A DNA stretch of 64,000 nucleotides. Source: Roseiarcus sp963748545. Its GTDB lineage: Bacteria > Pseudomonadota > Alphaproteobacteria > Rhizobiales > Beijerinckiaceae. The position numbers and the translations under genes were made by a program. Location: NCBI GenBank assembly GCA_963748545.1, contig CAVVJO010000041.1, positions 16,765-80,764 of the forward strand, given 5' to 3'. Shown here in pieces: positions 17,279 to 25,914 of the stretch. The first letter of the stretch is position 1; the number at the start of each line of letters is the position of its first letter. The notes beneath the pieces are model-generated. The model had not been told where the DNA came from. It did no database searches and saw only the letters and a program-made list of their open reading frames with translations.

Positions 17279-18556
17279 TTACACCGCAGGCTGCGCTTCG
17301 TCGATGAAGGCGTCGTCCGCCTCGCCTGGCTTTTCGTCGCCGAGCGCGCCCTCCCATTTGGCGACGACGGCGGTCGCCAGGGAATTGCCGATCACGTTGG
17401 TCGCGGATCGGCCCATGTCGAGGAACTGGTCGACGCCCATGATCAGGAGGACGCCGGCTTCGGGAATGTGGAACTGGTTCAGCGTCGCGGCGATCACCAC
17501 GAGCGAGGCGCGCGGAACGCCCGCCATGCCCTTCGACGTCAGCATCAGGATCAGGAGCATGAGCAACTGCGTGCCGATGCTGAGCTCGATGTTGTAAGCC
17601 TGGGCGATGAACAGCGAGGCGAAGGTGCAGTACATCATCGAGCCGTCGAGGTTGAACGAATAGCCCATCGGCAGCACGAAGCTCGCGATATGGTTGGGCG
17701 CGCCGAATTTCTCGACCCCCTCCAGCGTCTTCGGGTACGCCGCTTCCGACGAGGCGGTGGAAAAGGCGAGAAGGATCGGCTGCCGGATCAGTCTGATCAG
17801 CCGGAAGACGCGGGGCCCGAGGACGACGAAACCGGCCAGAAGCAGGAAGAGCCAGAGAACGGCGAGCGAGAGATAGAACCCGCCCATGAATTTCGCGAAC
17901 ACGAGCAGGATCGACAGGCCCTGCTTGGCGACAGTCGCGGCGACCGCGGCGAAGACCGCGAGCGGCGCGAAATTCATCACATAGCCGGTCACCACGAGCA
18001 TGGCGTGCGCCACCTCGTCGATTCCCTGGGCGAGGATGTGGCCCTTCTCGCCCAGCGACGACAAAGCGACGCCGAAGAAAATCGAAAAGACGACGATTTG
18101 CAGAATTTCGTTCGCCGCCATCGCCTCGACGATCGAACGGGGGACGAGATGCTCGACGAAATTCTGCAGCGACATCGACGAGGTCTTGAGCCCCGTGGCG
18201 GCGGAGGTGTCGGGGAGCGGAATGTTGAGGTGGACGCCAGGCTGGAGGATGTGAACCATCATCAGACCGATCAGCAGCGAAACGAACGACGCTGCGATGA
18301 ACCATCCCATCGTCTTGAAGAAGATGCGTCCAATCGAGGATGAGGCGCCCATATGCGCGATGCCGACGACGAGCGTCGAAAACACCAGCGGCGCGATGAT
18401 CATCTTGATCAGGCGAAGGAACAGGGTGGAGACGAGCTCCAGATAGCCGGCAATGTCTTTCGCCGTCTCGCCGTCGGCGTATAGGAAAACGACATACCCG
18501 AAGAGAATCCCGAGGGCCATCGCCGCCAGGATGATGTGGATCATGTAGTTTTTCAC
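17279..18556 (-). CDS. dicarboxylate/amino acid:cation symporter (DAACS family)
   Basis: A 425-residue inner-membrane carrier of the GltP/DctA family that couples uptake of glutamate, aspartate or C4-dicarboxylates to protons or sodium. About eight membrane segments, two re-entrant loops and the signatures FSTASSEAAYPKTLEGVEKF, VLPMGYSFNLDGSMMY and LIMGVDQFLDMGRSATNVIG are present. The serine-rich FSTASSEA loop is the substrate site. It begins at GTG 18556; an ATG at 18544 is an alternative. It is cotranscribed with the downstream binding protein. A perfect 11-bp inverted repeat sits 30 bases before the start. Confidence 0.92.
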   Translation of the reverse strand: MKNYMIHIILAAMALGILFGYVVFLYADGETAKDIAGYLELVSTLFLRLIKMIIAPLVFSTLVVGIAHMGASSSIGRIFFKTMGWFIAASFVSLLIGLMMVHILQPGVHLNIPLPDTSAATGLKTSSMSLQNFVEHLVPRSIVEAMAANEILQIVVFSIFFGVALSSLGEKGHILAQGIDEVAHAMLVVTGYVMNFAPLAVFAAVAATVAKQGLSILLVFAKFMGGFYLSLAVLWLFLLLAGFVVLGPRVFRLIRLIRQPILLAFSTASSEAAYPKTLEGVEKFGAPNHIASFVLPMGYSFNLDGSMMYCTFASLFIAQAYNIELSIGTQLLMLLILMLTSKGMAGVPRASLVVIAATLNQFHIPEAGVLLIMGVDQFLDMGRSATNVIGNSLATAVVAKWEGALGDEKPGEADDAFIDEAQPAV

Positions 18557-18585
18557 GGAACGGGTCCCCGGCTCGGGCTCAGCTT

Positions 18586-18613
18586 ACTGCTTTCAGGCCT
18601 GACTGAAAGCAGT
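18586..18613. promoter_or_regulatory. 11-bp perfect inverted repeat upstream of the DAACS symporter
   Basis: ACTGCTTTCAG and its exact complement CTGAAAGCAGT flank a six-base spacer. In the symporter direction it lies in the leader, about 30 bases before the GTG, with no T run after it, which suggests an operator or mRNA hairpin. In the plus direction it is followed by CAATTTTTGG, so it could also act as a terminator. Confidence 0.6.
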
Positions 18614-18676
18614 CAATTTTTGGAAGCAAGCCGCGAGCCAGAAGCCGAGCGAGGTCGTCGCCGTCGCCCTCGGGCC

Positions 18677-19351
18677 TCAGCGCCGGCCGCCGAGCTCGTC
18701 GATATGGGCGAGCAGGTCGGCCGGGTCTTCGTAGACCCGGAAGGCGGTCGCCTTCTGCAACTCCTCCGCGCCATAGCCGCCGCAGAGCAGGCCGACGCCG
18801 AGCGCCCGGCAGCGGGCGGCCGCCAGCATGTCCCAGATGCTGTCGCCGACCACCACGGCGGTCTCGATCGGCGCGCCGAGCTTGGCGGCGGCGGCGAGGA
18901 AGAGGTCCGGGTCGGGCTTGGCGTATTTGACCTCGTCGCGGGTGACGACCGGGACCTTGTCCGGATCGATGCCGAGCGCCTTGAGGTTGACCGCGGCGGT
19001 CTCCATCCGGCCGCTGGTGGCGATCGCCCAGGCGATGCCGACGCTGGTCAGCCAGGAGAGCAGGTCGCGCGCGCCGGGCAGGGGGCGGATGTGGTCGGCC
19101 ATCCGCTGATAGGCGCGCGCGTGACCTTTTCGCAGCCGCTCGCCGCGGTCCTCGTCGATCGGGATCCCCGTCTCGCGGATGAGCTGGTTGGTGAACAGAC
19201 CCCCGCTCATGCCGATCTTGCGATGGATGCGCCAGACGGAAAGGTCGAGGCCCTCGTTGTCGAGCGCTTCTTTCCACGCAAGTACGTGCTGATAGACGCT
19301 GTCGACCAGCGTGCCGTCGAGGTCGAAAAGGAAGACCGGCTCGATGCGCAT
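18677..19351 (-). CDS. HAD-superfamily hydrolase (phosphoglycolate phosphatase-like)
   Basis: A 224-residue haloacid-dehalogenase-type phosphatase. Motif I is VFLFDLDGTLVDS at residues 6-18, motif II is WAIATSGR near residue 113, motif III lies around KPDPDLF, and motif IV is VVVGDSIWDML. A helical cap follows motif I, as in phosphoglycolate phosphatase and beta-phosphoglucomutase. The ATG at 19351 is chosen because the DLDGT motif must be near the N-terminus; a frame continuing upstream is not family-like. The substrate cannot be inferred, but small sugar phosphates are usual. It lies alone between YjbQ and the DAACS symporter, all on the minus strand. Confidence 0.87.
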   Translation of the reverse strand: MRIEPVFLFDLDGTLVDSVYQHVLAWKEALDNEGLDLSVWRIHRKIGMSGGLFTNQLIRETGIPIDEDRGERLRKGHARAYQRMADHIRPLPGARDLLSWLTSVGIAWAIATSGRMETAAVNLKALGIDPDKVPVVTRDEVKYAKPDPDLFLAAAAKLGAPIETAVVVGDSIWDMLAAARCRALGVGLLCGGYGAEELQKATAFRVYEDPADLLAHIDELGGRR

Positions 19352-19545
19352 GGAGTTCGTCCCGGTTGGAGGGCGGTCGCGAGCATAGCAGGATCGTCGG
19401 GCGGGCGCCTCGCGCCGGGGGTCGGCCGTGGTCACGGACGCGCGGCGCGAGCATTCAGCCGGAACGTCACGGCGATTCTGGGGCGCCTGTTCTGGCGCTT
19501 GACTGACGGCCGGCGGACAACCGGGCCGGGAGTCGCTGTCGGAAC

Positions 19546-19965
19546 CTACTCGCCGATGATCTTGATCAGCGCGCGCTTGCGCCGGCCGCCGTCGAACTCG
19601 CCGTAAAAAATCTGCTCCCATGGGCCGAAATCGAGCTTGCCCGCGGTGATCGCGACCACGACCTCCCGGCCCATGACCTGGCGTTTCATGTGGGCGTCGG
19701 CATTGTCCTCGCCGGTCCGATTGTGCCGGTAGGCCGACACGGGCTCGTGGGGCGCTAGCCTTTCCAGCCAGGCGTCATAATCGGCGTGCAGGCCGCGCTC
19801 GTCGTCGTTGATGAAGACGGAGGCGGTGATGTGCATCGCGTTGACGAGGGCGAGGCCCTCTCGAACGCCGCTTTCTTCAAGCGCCGCCTCGACTTGCGGC
19901 GTGATATTGAGAAACGCCCTTCGCCCCGGCGTCTCGAACCAGAGCTCCTTCCGATAGGACTTCAT
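19546..19965 (-). CDS. YjbQ family protein (secondary thiamine-phosphate synthase-like, UPF0047)
   Basis: A 139-residue single-domain protein of the YjbQ/UPF0047 family. The conserved segments VNAMHITASVFINDDE, WLERLAPHE..YRHNRTGEDNADAH, and LDFGPWEQIFYGEFDGGRRK are all present, including the His and Glu residues that cluster in the family's putative active site. E. coli YjbQ has weak thiamine-phosphate-synthase activity and the real role is unknown. The ATG at 19965 has an AAGGAG seven bases upstream and is preferred over the GTG at 19971. Confidence 0.9.
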   Translation of the reverse strand: MKSYRKELWFETPGRRAFLNITPQVEAALEESGVREGLALVNAMHITASVFINDDERGLHADYDAWLERLAPHEPVSAYRHNRTGEDNADAHMKRQVMGREVVVAITAGKLDFGPWEQIFYGEFDGGRRKRALIKIIGE

Positions 19966-20004
19966 GGCCACTCCTTCCTGCAGGGCGCGCTCGCGAGCCG
20001 CGCC

Positions 20005-20319
20005 CTACGAATCTGCCGCCGAGCGCGCCGCCGCGATCAGCCAGCGTAAGGCCGTCTCGACCGTCCAACCCGCGACATAGGCGAGCGCCGAGCAGAAAAC
20101 CGCGGCCGCGGCCACCCGGCCGGTCATGTCGCCGGCGAAGTCGTAGCTCCCGCCGTTCAACGCCCGCATGACGAGCGTGAAGGGCAGGGCGGCGAGAACG
20201 AGCGGCAGGTCCGCGAACCAGGATCCCGCGCGGCTCAGGTACTGAAGGTAGAGCGCGACGAATGCGAGCGCCGTCACCGCCGCGAGGACGACGCCCGTCC
20301 ACGACAGGAGCCTCCTCAT
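20005..20319 (-). CDS. small membrane protein of unknown function
   Basis: A 104-residue protein starting MRRLLSWTGVVLAAVTALAF, with three likely membrane segments around residues 7-25, 38-55 and 70-90. I do not recognise a named family. It lies 11 bases downstream of the fumarylacetoacetate-hydrolase-family gene on the same strand, so it is probably translated from the same message. The AGG of AGGAGG before its ATG gives a good ribosome site. There are no catalytic or metal motifs. Confidence 0.68.
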   Translation of the reverse strand: MRRLLSWTGVVLAAVTALAFVALYLQYLSRAGSWFADLPLVLAALPFTLVMRALNGGSYDFAGDMTGRVAAAAVFCSALAYVAGWTVETALRWLIAAARSAADS

Positions 20320-20330
20320 GGACGTCCCGC

Positions 20331-21182
20331 CTACTCGGCCTTGTAAGCGACCACGCGCTGCGCCTGGCGGCCGAGCCCTTCGACCCCGACCGCCATCGTG
20401 TCGCCGGCCTTCAGGAACACCGGCGGTTTCTTGCCAAGGCCGACGCCGGCGGGCGTGCCGGTGGTGATCACGTCGCCCGGTTCGAGGATCATGAACTGCG
20501 AGATGTAGGAAACGAGGGTCTTCACCCCGAAGATCATGGTCGAGGTCGAGCCGTTCTGCATGCGCTCGCCGTTGACGTCGAGCCACAGCCCGAGCTTCTG
20601 CGGGTCCTCGATTTCATCGGGCGTGACCAGCCACGGCCCGAGCGGACCGAAGGTCGGGCATCCCTTGCCCTTCATCCACTGCCCGGAGCGTTCGATCTGG
20701 AAGGCTCGCTCCGAGACGTCGTTGCAGATGCAATAGCCCGCCACGAATTTCAGCGCGTCCGCCTCGCTGACATAGCTCGCGCGCGTCCCGATCACGACCG
20801 CAAGCTCGACCTCCCAGTCGAGCTTGGTCGAGCCTTTGGGAACGACCACGTCGTCGTTGGGGCCGACGATACAGGAGGGCGCCTTGTTGAACAGAACCGG
20901 CTCTTTCGGGGGCTGGGCGCCGGTTTCCGCGGCATGGTCGGCATAGTTGAGCCCCACCGCGATGAAGTTCCTGACGCCGGCGACGCAGGGACCAATTCGC
21001 GGCGCGCCTCGGACGGCGGGAAGCGAATCGGGCTTCAGCTTGGCCAGACGCGCAAGCGCTTTCGGCCCGAGCGTGTCGGCGTCGATGTCGGCGATGATCT
21101 CGCTGAGGTCGCGCAGCTTTCCGGTTTTGTCGACAAGACCGGGCTTTTCCTTCCCGGCTTTTCCGTAGCGAACAAGTTTCAT
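20331..21182 (-). CDS. fumarylacetoacetate hydrolase family protein
   Basis: A 283-residue FAH-superfamily enzyme. The N-terminal lobe MKLVRYGKAGKEKPGLVDKT is followed by the catalytic core FIAVGLNYADHAAETG, the metal-binding acids in LDWEVELAVVIG and the C-terminal GDVITTGTPAGVGLG. Members cleave or decarboxylate beta-diketo acids: acylpyruvases, 2-hydroxyhepta-2,4-diene-1,7-dioate isomerase, oxaloacetate decarboxylase. The motif pattern resembles ureidoglycolate-lyase-like or acylpyruvase entries, but the substrate is not certain. The ATG at 21182 fits the family start. A small membrane protein follows closely. Confidence 0.9.
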   Translation of the reverse strand: MKLVRYGKAGKEKPGLVDKTGKLRDLSEIIADIDADTLGPKALARLAKLKPDSLPAVRGAPRIGPCVAGVRNFIAVGLNYADHAAETGAQPPKEPVLFNKAPSCIVGPNDDVVVPKGSTKLDWEVELAVVIGTRASYVSEADALKFVAGYCICNDVSERAFQIERSGQWMKGKGCPTFGPLGPWLVTPDEIEDPQKLGLWLDVNGERMQNGSTSTMIFGVKTLVSYISQFMILEPGDVITTGTPAGVGLGKKPPVFLKAGDTMAVGVEGLGRQAQRVVAYKAE

Positions 21183-21563
21183 TTCGTTTTCCGCGTGCTT
21201 CCGCCCGGGATGGGAAACGCGCTTCCTGCGCGTTCCTCCGTCGCCGAGACCCCGGTCCAAATGACCCCGCCACGCAACCTGCGTCAATTCGCGACTCGCT
21301 TTTTTTTCGCCGCAGTTGCATTCATAATAGGAGAGTCGGCTTTTCCGCCCCCCGACAGGACTGGTTCTCCGCGCCCTCGGCGATTTGTCGAGGGGAAAGC
21401 GAGCAGGACGCAGAACGAATCTCTCGCCATTTTCGTTGTGCGTCGTTCGCGTTTTCGCCAAATCAGGCTTGCTCGCCGTTTCCGGGTGCTGTCTTGTCGA
21501 TTCACGAGCGCTTTTTTCTACAAGGCGCTATTGGTTCAACTATTCATCGAAAAGAACCGTAAA

Positions 21564-22172
21564 ATGTCAACTGTTGAAAGGATCGCCCTCTACATCGATG
21601 GGGCGAATTTGTATGCAAGCGCCAAAGCGCTGGGGTTCGATATCGACTACAAGCGCCTGTTGCGTGAATTTCAGGCGAAAGGCCGCCTCATTCGCGCTTT
21701 CTACTACACGGCGCTGGTTGACGATCAGGAGTATTCGTCGATCCGTCCGCTGGTCGATTGGCTCGATTACAATGGCTACGCCGTGGTCACGAAGCCGACG
21801 AAGGAATTTGTGGACTCGACCGGTCGCCGCAAGGTCAAGGGCAACATGGATATCGAGCTCGCCGTCAACGCCATGGAGATGGCCGAGCATATTGACCTGA
21901 TGGTGCTGTTTTCGGGCGACGGCGATTTTCGGTCGCTGGTCGAGGCGATGCAGCGCAAGGGCGTCCGAGTTGCTGTGGTGTCGACAATTTCGACCCAGCC
22001 TCCGATGGTCGCCGACGAGCTGCGCCGCCAGGCCGACGAGTTTATCGACCTCGCGCAACTCATGGCCCGGATCGGGCGCGATCCCGGAGAGCGGCCCGTG
22101 CGCACTGAGAATCACCGCAGGCCGCACTTCGCGCAGGCTGCGCAGGTTGTGGAAGAGCCGGTCAGGGAATAG
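21564..22172 (+). CDS. NYN domain (LabA/DUF88) putative ribonuclease
   Basis: A 202-residue NYN-domain protein of the LabA/DUF88 type. The PIN-like fold's acidic residues are visible in ALYIDGANLYASAKALGFD near residue 9, KGNMDIELAVNAMEMAEHID near residue 93 and FSGDGDFRSLVEAMQRKG near residue 113. These are the expected metal-binding positions of a single-strand RNA nuclease. The C-terminus is polar and basic (RTENHRRPHFAQ). Family members are implicated in RNA turnover, and LabA in cyanobacterial circadian output. It stands alone upstream of the uracil-DNA glycosylase gene, with an unusually AT-rich leader. Confidence 0.92.
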   Translation: MSTVERIALYIDGANLYASAKALGFDIDYKRLLREFQAKGRLIRAFYYTALVDDQEYSSIRPLVDWLDYNGYAVVTKPTKEFVDSTGRRKVKGNMDIELAVNAMEMAEHIDLMVLFSGDGDFRSLVEAMQRKGVRVAVVSTISTQPPMVADELRRQADEFIDLAQLMARIGRDPGERPVRTENHRRPHFAQAAQVVEEPVRE

Positions 22173-22191
22173 CAGCGCCACGGCGCGCGTC

Positions 22192-22854
22192 ATGACCTTC
22201 GAACTCATGACCTTCGACCTGGGTCCGTCGAGGGACTGCCCACGTTGCGAGAGGCTGGCCGAGTTTCGGGCGGCCAATCGCGCGTCGCATCCGGATTGGT
22301 GGAATGGGCCCGTCCCCTCGTTCGGGGACGCTGGCGCGCGGCTGATGATTGTGGGCCTCGCGCCAGGCTTGCGGGGGGCAAATCGCACCGGACGCCCTTT
22401 CACAGGCGACTACGCGGGCGATCTTCTCTATGACACGCTTCTCCGTTTCGGCTTCGCCTCCGGCGTCTACGATCGCCGGCCGGACGACGGCCTGCGGTTG
22501 ACCGACTGCGCCATCGTCAACGCAGTGCGGTGCGTGCCGCCGCAGAATAAGCCGACGCCGCTGGAGATCTCCTCCTGCCGGACGTATCTCAACCAATCGA
22601 TCGGGGCGCTCGGCGGCCTCAAGGTCGTTCTGGCCTTAGGACGGGTCGCGCACGAGACGGTGCTCCGCGCGCTGGGCGCGCGCCTTGCGGCGTTCCCCTT
22701 CGCCCACGGCGCGCAACATCGGCTCGAAGCCCACCGCGTCGTCCTCTTCGACAGCTACCATTGCTCGCGCTACAACACCAATACCGGCGTCCTGACCGAG
22801 GCTATGTTTCACGACGTCTTTGCGGCGATCCGGTCTGAGCTGGCGTCCGCCTGA
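22192..22854 (+). CDS. uracil-DNA glycosylase, family 5 (UDGb) / Fe-S type
   Basis: Removes uracil (and in family 5 often other deaminated bases) from DNA. The 220-residue protein has four cysteines placed for the family 4/5 [4Fe-4S] cluster: CPRC near residue 16, the cysteines in AIVNAVRC and EISSC. The active-site motif LMIVGLAPGLRGANRTGRPF has the family 5 pattern, lacking the catalytic Asp/Asn of families 1 and 4. The C-terminal FDSYHCSRYNTNTGVLT is also typical. The first ATG is at 22192, with another five codons on. It begins 20 bases after the NYN gene and may be cotranscribed. Confidence 0.9.
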   Translation: MTFELMTFDLGPSRDCPRCERLAEFRAANRASHPDWWNGPVPSFGDAGARLMIVGLAPGLRGANRTGRPFTGDYAGDLLYDTLLRFGFASGVYDRRPDDGLRLTDCAIVNAVRCVPPQNKPTPLEISSCRTYLNQSIGALGGLKVVLALGRVAHETVLRALGARLAAFPFAHGAQHRLEAHRVVLFDSYHCSRYNTNTGVLTEAMFHDVFAAIRSELASA

Positions 22855-22908
22855 CTCGGACGTCGCGGGGTGCGGCGACGATCAAGCGGGGGCGATAAGG
22901 AGGGCGAC

Positions 22909-23917
22909 GTGACAAAGAGCCAGTTCGGGACCCTTGAGGGCGTCCCGGTGTTCGAGGTCGAGATCGGGTCCAAGGCGGGCGCGAAAGCCAAAATCCTGAC
23001 CTGGGGCGCGGTCGTGCGTGATCTCGTCGTCCCGCATCGGGGCAGGGGCCAGCGCGTGGTCCTTGGCCTGAACTCGATCGAGGACTATCTCGCCCATTCG
23101 CCGCATTTCGGCGCCGTCCCCGGCCGCTACGCCAACCGGATCGCAAACGGCTGCTTCGTTCTCGACGGCGTCGAATACAGGATTGAACGCAAGGCTGGCG
23201 ACAAGCACACGCTGCACGGCGGCCCGCACGGCTTCGGAAAGCACATTTGGACGCTTACCGGCTATGACGCCTCGAGCGCGACCCTTACGCTCGAGTCGCC
23301 CGACGGCGACGCCGGCTTTCCCGGCGCGCTCGTCGCGACCTGTGTCTATCGCATGCTGGAGCCGGCGACGCTGAGGGTCGAGTTGACAGCGACCGCCGAC
23401 AAGCCGACCGTCGTCAATCTCACCAACCACTCGTATTTCAACCTCGACGGCGGCGCGGACATTCTCGATCACGAGGTGACGCTGTTTGCGGATTTCATCA
23501 CACCTTCAGACGCCGAGCTTATTCCGACCGGCGAGATCCGGTCGGTCGCCGCCACGCCCTATGATTTCCGGACGGCGCGACCGGTGCGGAACGCCAGCGG
23601 AACCGCCTACGACACGAATTACGTCGCCGCGCGGGCGCTTGGGCCCGACGGCCTGGCGCCGCTCGCGCACGTCCGCTCGCCCCACAACGGGTTGACGCTG
23701 TCGCTCCACACCAACCAGCCGGGCGTCCAGTTCTATGACGCCGCCAAGCTCGCCGTCCCGGTTCCCGGACTCGACGGGGCGCGGTACGGCGCCCACGCCG
23801 GCCTTTGCCTGGAGCCGCAGGCCTTTCCAGAACTCGCCGAACCGGCGCCACTTCACCGACACAACTCTTCGGCCGGGCGGGGTCTATCGCCACGTCAGCG
23901 AATTCCGCTTCGCCTGA
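22909..23917 (+). pseudogene. galM: aldose 1-epimerase (mutarotase), frameshifted near the C-terminus
   Basis: Interconverts alpha and beta anomers of hexoses. The GTG start follows an excellent AAGGAGGG. The core is intact: GRYANRIANG, the HTLHGGPHGFGKHIW histidine, the LTNHSYFNLDG motif, and LCLEPQAFP with the catalytic glutamate. Right after that, near base 23831, the frame is lost. The expected ending FQNSPNRRHFTDTTLRPG then GVYRHVSEFRFA reads in the next frame, as if one extra T were present in GCCTTTCC. The restored length, about 335 residues, is normal. Because only the last 28 residues are affected this is either a sequencing insertion or a recent lesion. Confidence 0.87.
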
Positions 23918-23921
23918 CGTC

Positions 23922-23944
23922 GGAGGGGCGGCGTCCCGCCGCCC
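23922..23944. repeat. short palindromic repeat, family 2, copy 1
   Basis: A 23-base hairpin: GGAG, then GGGCGGC and its complement GCCGCCC around a short GTCCC loop. The same element recurs at 43431 and, with a compensated base pair, at 61639. It lies between the convergent galM and rplI genes. Confidence 0.75.
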
Positions 23945-24000
23945 ATGGAGCGCAACAACTAGCGCGGGTCGAGCACGGATGCGCGACGGCGCGCCCGGCG

Positions 24001-24576
24001 TTACTCGCGGCCGAGGCTCTCGCCGGGGCCGGCTTCCGCCAGCGCCCTGCCGACCTCGAGGCCGAGGTCGTCCATCGACATCTGCTCGCGAACGCTGAGG
24101 TCCTCGCCCTTGCCCTGCCGCTCGGCCTGTTCCGGCGAGCGGGCGACATTGACGGTGACTTTCGCCTCGACCTCGGGATGCAGGTGGATCGGAACGGCAT
24201 GCAAGCCGAGCGTCTTGATCGGCTGCTGGATCGCCACGTGGTTGCGCTGGACGGGGTGCCCGGCCGCCGAAAGCGCGTCGGAGATGTCGCGCGCCGACAC
24301 CGATCCGTAGAGCTGGCCGGTCTCGCCGGCCTGGCGGATGATCACGACGGTCGCGCCGTCAACCTTGCCCGCAGCCTCGCCCGCTGCGCGCTTGAGTTCG
24401 TGGTTGCGCGCCTCGAGATCGGCGCGCTGGGCCTCGAACTTCTTCTTGTTCAATTCGGTGGCTCGCAACGCCTTGCCGCGCGGGAGCAGGAAGTTGCGGG
24501 CGTAGCCTTCCTTGACGCGGACGGTCTCGCCCATGTGGCCGAGCTTGCCGATACGCTCCAACAATATGACGTCCAT
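24001..24576 (-). CDS. rplI: 50S ribosomal protein L9
   Basis: L9 binds 23S rRNA and helps maintain reading frame. The N-terminal domain MDVILLERIGKLGHMGETVR and VKEGYARNFLLPRGKALRAT is canonical, followed by the long connecting helix (KKKFEAQRADLEARNHELKR) and the C-terminal domain with IKTLGLHAVPIHLHPEVEAK. At 191 residues it is longer than E. coli L9 (149) because of an acidic C-terminal extension usual in Rhizobiales. It is last of the rpsF-rpsR-DUF2232-rplI operon, starting nine bases after DUF2232. Confidence 0.96.
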   Translation of the reverse strand: MDVILLERIGKLGHMGETVRVKEGYARNFLLPRGKALRATELNKKKFEAQRADLEARNHELKRAAGEAAGKVDGATVVIIRQAGETGQLYGSVSARDISDALSAAGHPVQRNHVAIQQPIKTLGLHAVPIHLHPEVEAKVTVNVARSPEQAERQGKGEDLSVREQMSMDDLGLEVGRALAEAGPGESLGRE

Positions 24577-24585
24577 GATGGTCTC

Positions 24586-25569
24586 CTATTTTTTCTGCAA
24601 AGTGGGTTTGGGGACAGGAAGAACGGCGGCGCGGACGCGCAGCCGGGTGAAAGCGTCCACGACGCCAAGAAGCGCGAGGACGGGCAGGGTGTATTGCGTC
24701 CGCAACAGGCAACACGCGTAGAGCGCGACGAGCATCAGCAGCCGCAGCTTGAGGCCGCGCGACAGCGCATGCGCGACCGCGAGTCCCTGGAAGGCGAAAG
24801 CCGCCCCGAGCCCGGCGGCGACGATGCTCAGATATTGCGCCGTCGGGTTCCCCAGCACCCAGGCCGCCGCCCCGCAAGCGATCGCGACGAGCCCGAGCGG
24901 AGCGGGGAGCCACAGCGAGGTCGGCAGGTCGAGCCACGGCCTGGCCAGCCGATGGGACAATTGAACCGAGCGCGCCGCGGCGTAGAGGTTGACGCACAGC
25001 ATCAACAGCGTGGAGCCGGCGATCGCCGCCGGACCGATCCGAACAAGCGTCGTGGCGAAGGCTTTCGCCGCTTCGCCGTCGCCCGCGTCGTCGAGCGCGT
25101 CGGCCGCAAGCGACGCCAGCGCCTGCGTCACCGCCGCGGCGCCGCCAGCGTAGCCGTGATAGATCGCGATCACCGTCGTGAGCACAGCCGTCGCGCCGAT
25201 CATCCCGATGACCGCGGCCAGCGTGACGATCGCGCCGATCGTGGGGAACGGCGGCAATCCCGAAAAGCGGCGCGGGAGATAGCGGGCGACCGGGGTCACG
25301 ACGAAAGCCGCCAGCAGCCAGGCCGGGAAAGCGACCGAGGCCGCAAACAGCATGCCCGACAGCGGCTCGGCGATGACGCTCAGTCCGGCCACCGACGCGG
25401 CCGCCGCGATCGCGCCGGCGTCCAGCCCCCAGCCCATGGTCGCGATCATGATCGGCAACGGCGCGAGATAGGCGAGCAGCATCGCCACAGCGCTCGCTTC
25501 GGCGCTGACCGCGAAGAGGAAGGCGGCGGCGCATCCTGCGCCAAAGGCGACGGCGTATCGCTGAAGCAT
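24586..25569 (-). CDS. DUF2232 family membrane protein
   Basis: A 327-residue hydrophobic protein with about eight membrane segments. The conserved first part, AMLLAYLAPLPIMIATMGWG, and the helix-rich remainder match DUF2232 (YybS-like), which in alphaproteobacteria is encoded between the S18 and L9 genes. Function is unknown; YybS relatives resemble the S-component-like energy-coupling fold. The ORF begins 108 bases after rpsR and ends nine bases before rplI, so it is part of the ribosomal-protein operon. Confidence 0.88.
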   Translation of the reverse strand: MLQRYAVAFGAGCAAAFLFAVSAEASAVAMLLAYLAPLPIMIATMGWGLDAGAIAAAASVAGLSVIAEPLSGMLFAASVAFPAWLLAAFVVTPVARYLPRRFSGLPPFPTIGAIVTLAAVIGMIGATAVLTTVIAIYHGYAGGAAAVTQALASLAADALDDAGDGEAAKAFATTLVRIGPAAIAGSTLLMLCVNLYAAARSVQLSHRLARPWLDLPTSLWLPAPLGLVAIACGAAAWVLGNPTAQYLSIVAAGLGAAFAFQGLAVAHALSRGLKLRLLMLVALYACCLLRTQYTLPVLALLGVVDAFTRLRVRAAVLPVPKPTLQKK

Positions 25570-25677
25570 GGCGCTGTCCCGCTGATGGGCGGTTAGGCGA
25601 CGGGAAAACCCGTCGCCAACTGCCGCCGCGAACGATACGAGTCCGAACGCAGCGGTTTCGTGGCTAACAAGAGGCCG

Positions 25678-25914
25678 TTAGCGGATGACGTAGGGCAGCA
25701 ACCCCAGGAAGCGGGCGCGCTTGATCGCCTGGGCGAGTTCGCGCTGCTTGATGGCGCTGACCGCGGTGATCCGGGACGGCACGATCTTGCCGCGCTCCGA
25801 AATGTAGCGCGACAGCAAGCGGGTGTCCTTGTAGTCGATCTTCGGCGCGTTGGCGCCCGAGAACGGGCAGGACTTGCGGCGGCGATAGAAGGGGCGGCGG
25901 GGCGCGGCGGCCAT
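25678..25914 (-). CDS. rpsR: 30S ribosomal protein S18
   Basis: S18 forms a heterodimer with S6 on the 30S platform. The 78 residues have the canonical RRPFYRRRKSCPFSGANAPK start, YKDTRLLSRYISERGKIVPS, and RITAVSAIKQRELAQAIKRA before the RFLGLLPYVIR end. The start codon overlaps the rpsF stop (TGATG), showing translational coupling of the two partner proteins. Confidence 0.97.
   Translation of the reverse strand: MAAAPRRPFYRRRKSCPFSGANAPKIDYKDTRLLSRYISERGKIVPSRITAVSAIKQRELAQAIKRARFLGLLPYVIR

Noticed and set aside
20262..21563. Long N-terminal extension of the NYN protein
   Set aside because: It is antisense to the FAH gene. The NYN family start is the ATG at 21564.
23918..25596. Long plus-strand continuation of galM
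   Set aside because: It runs antisense through rplI and DUF2232 only because of the galM frameshift.
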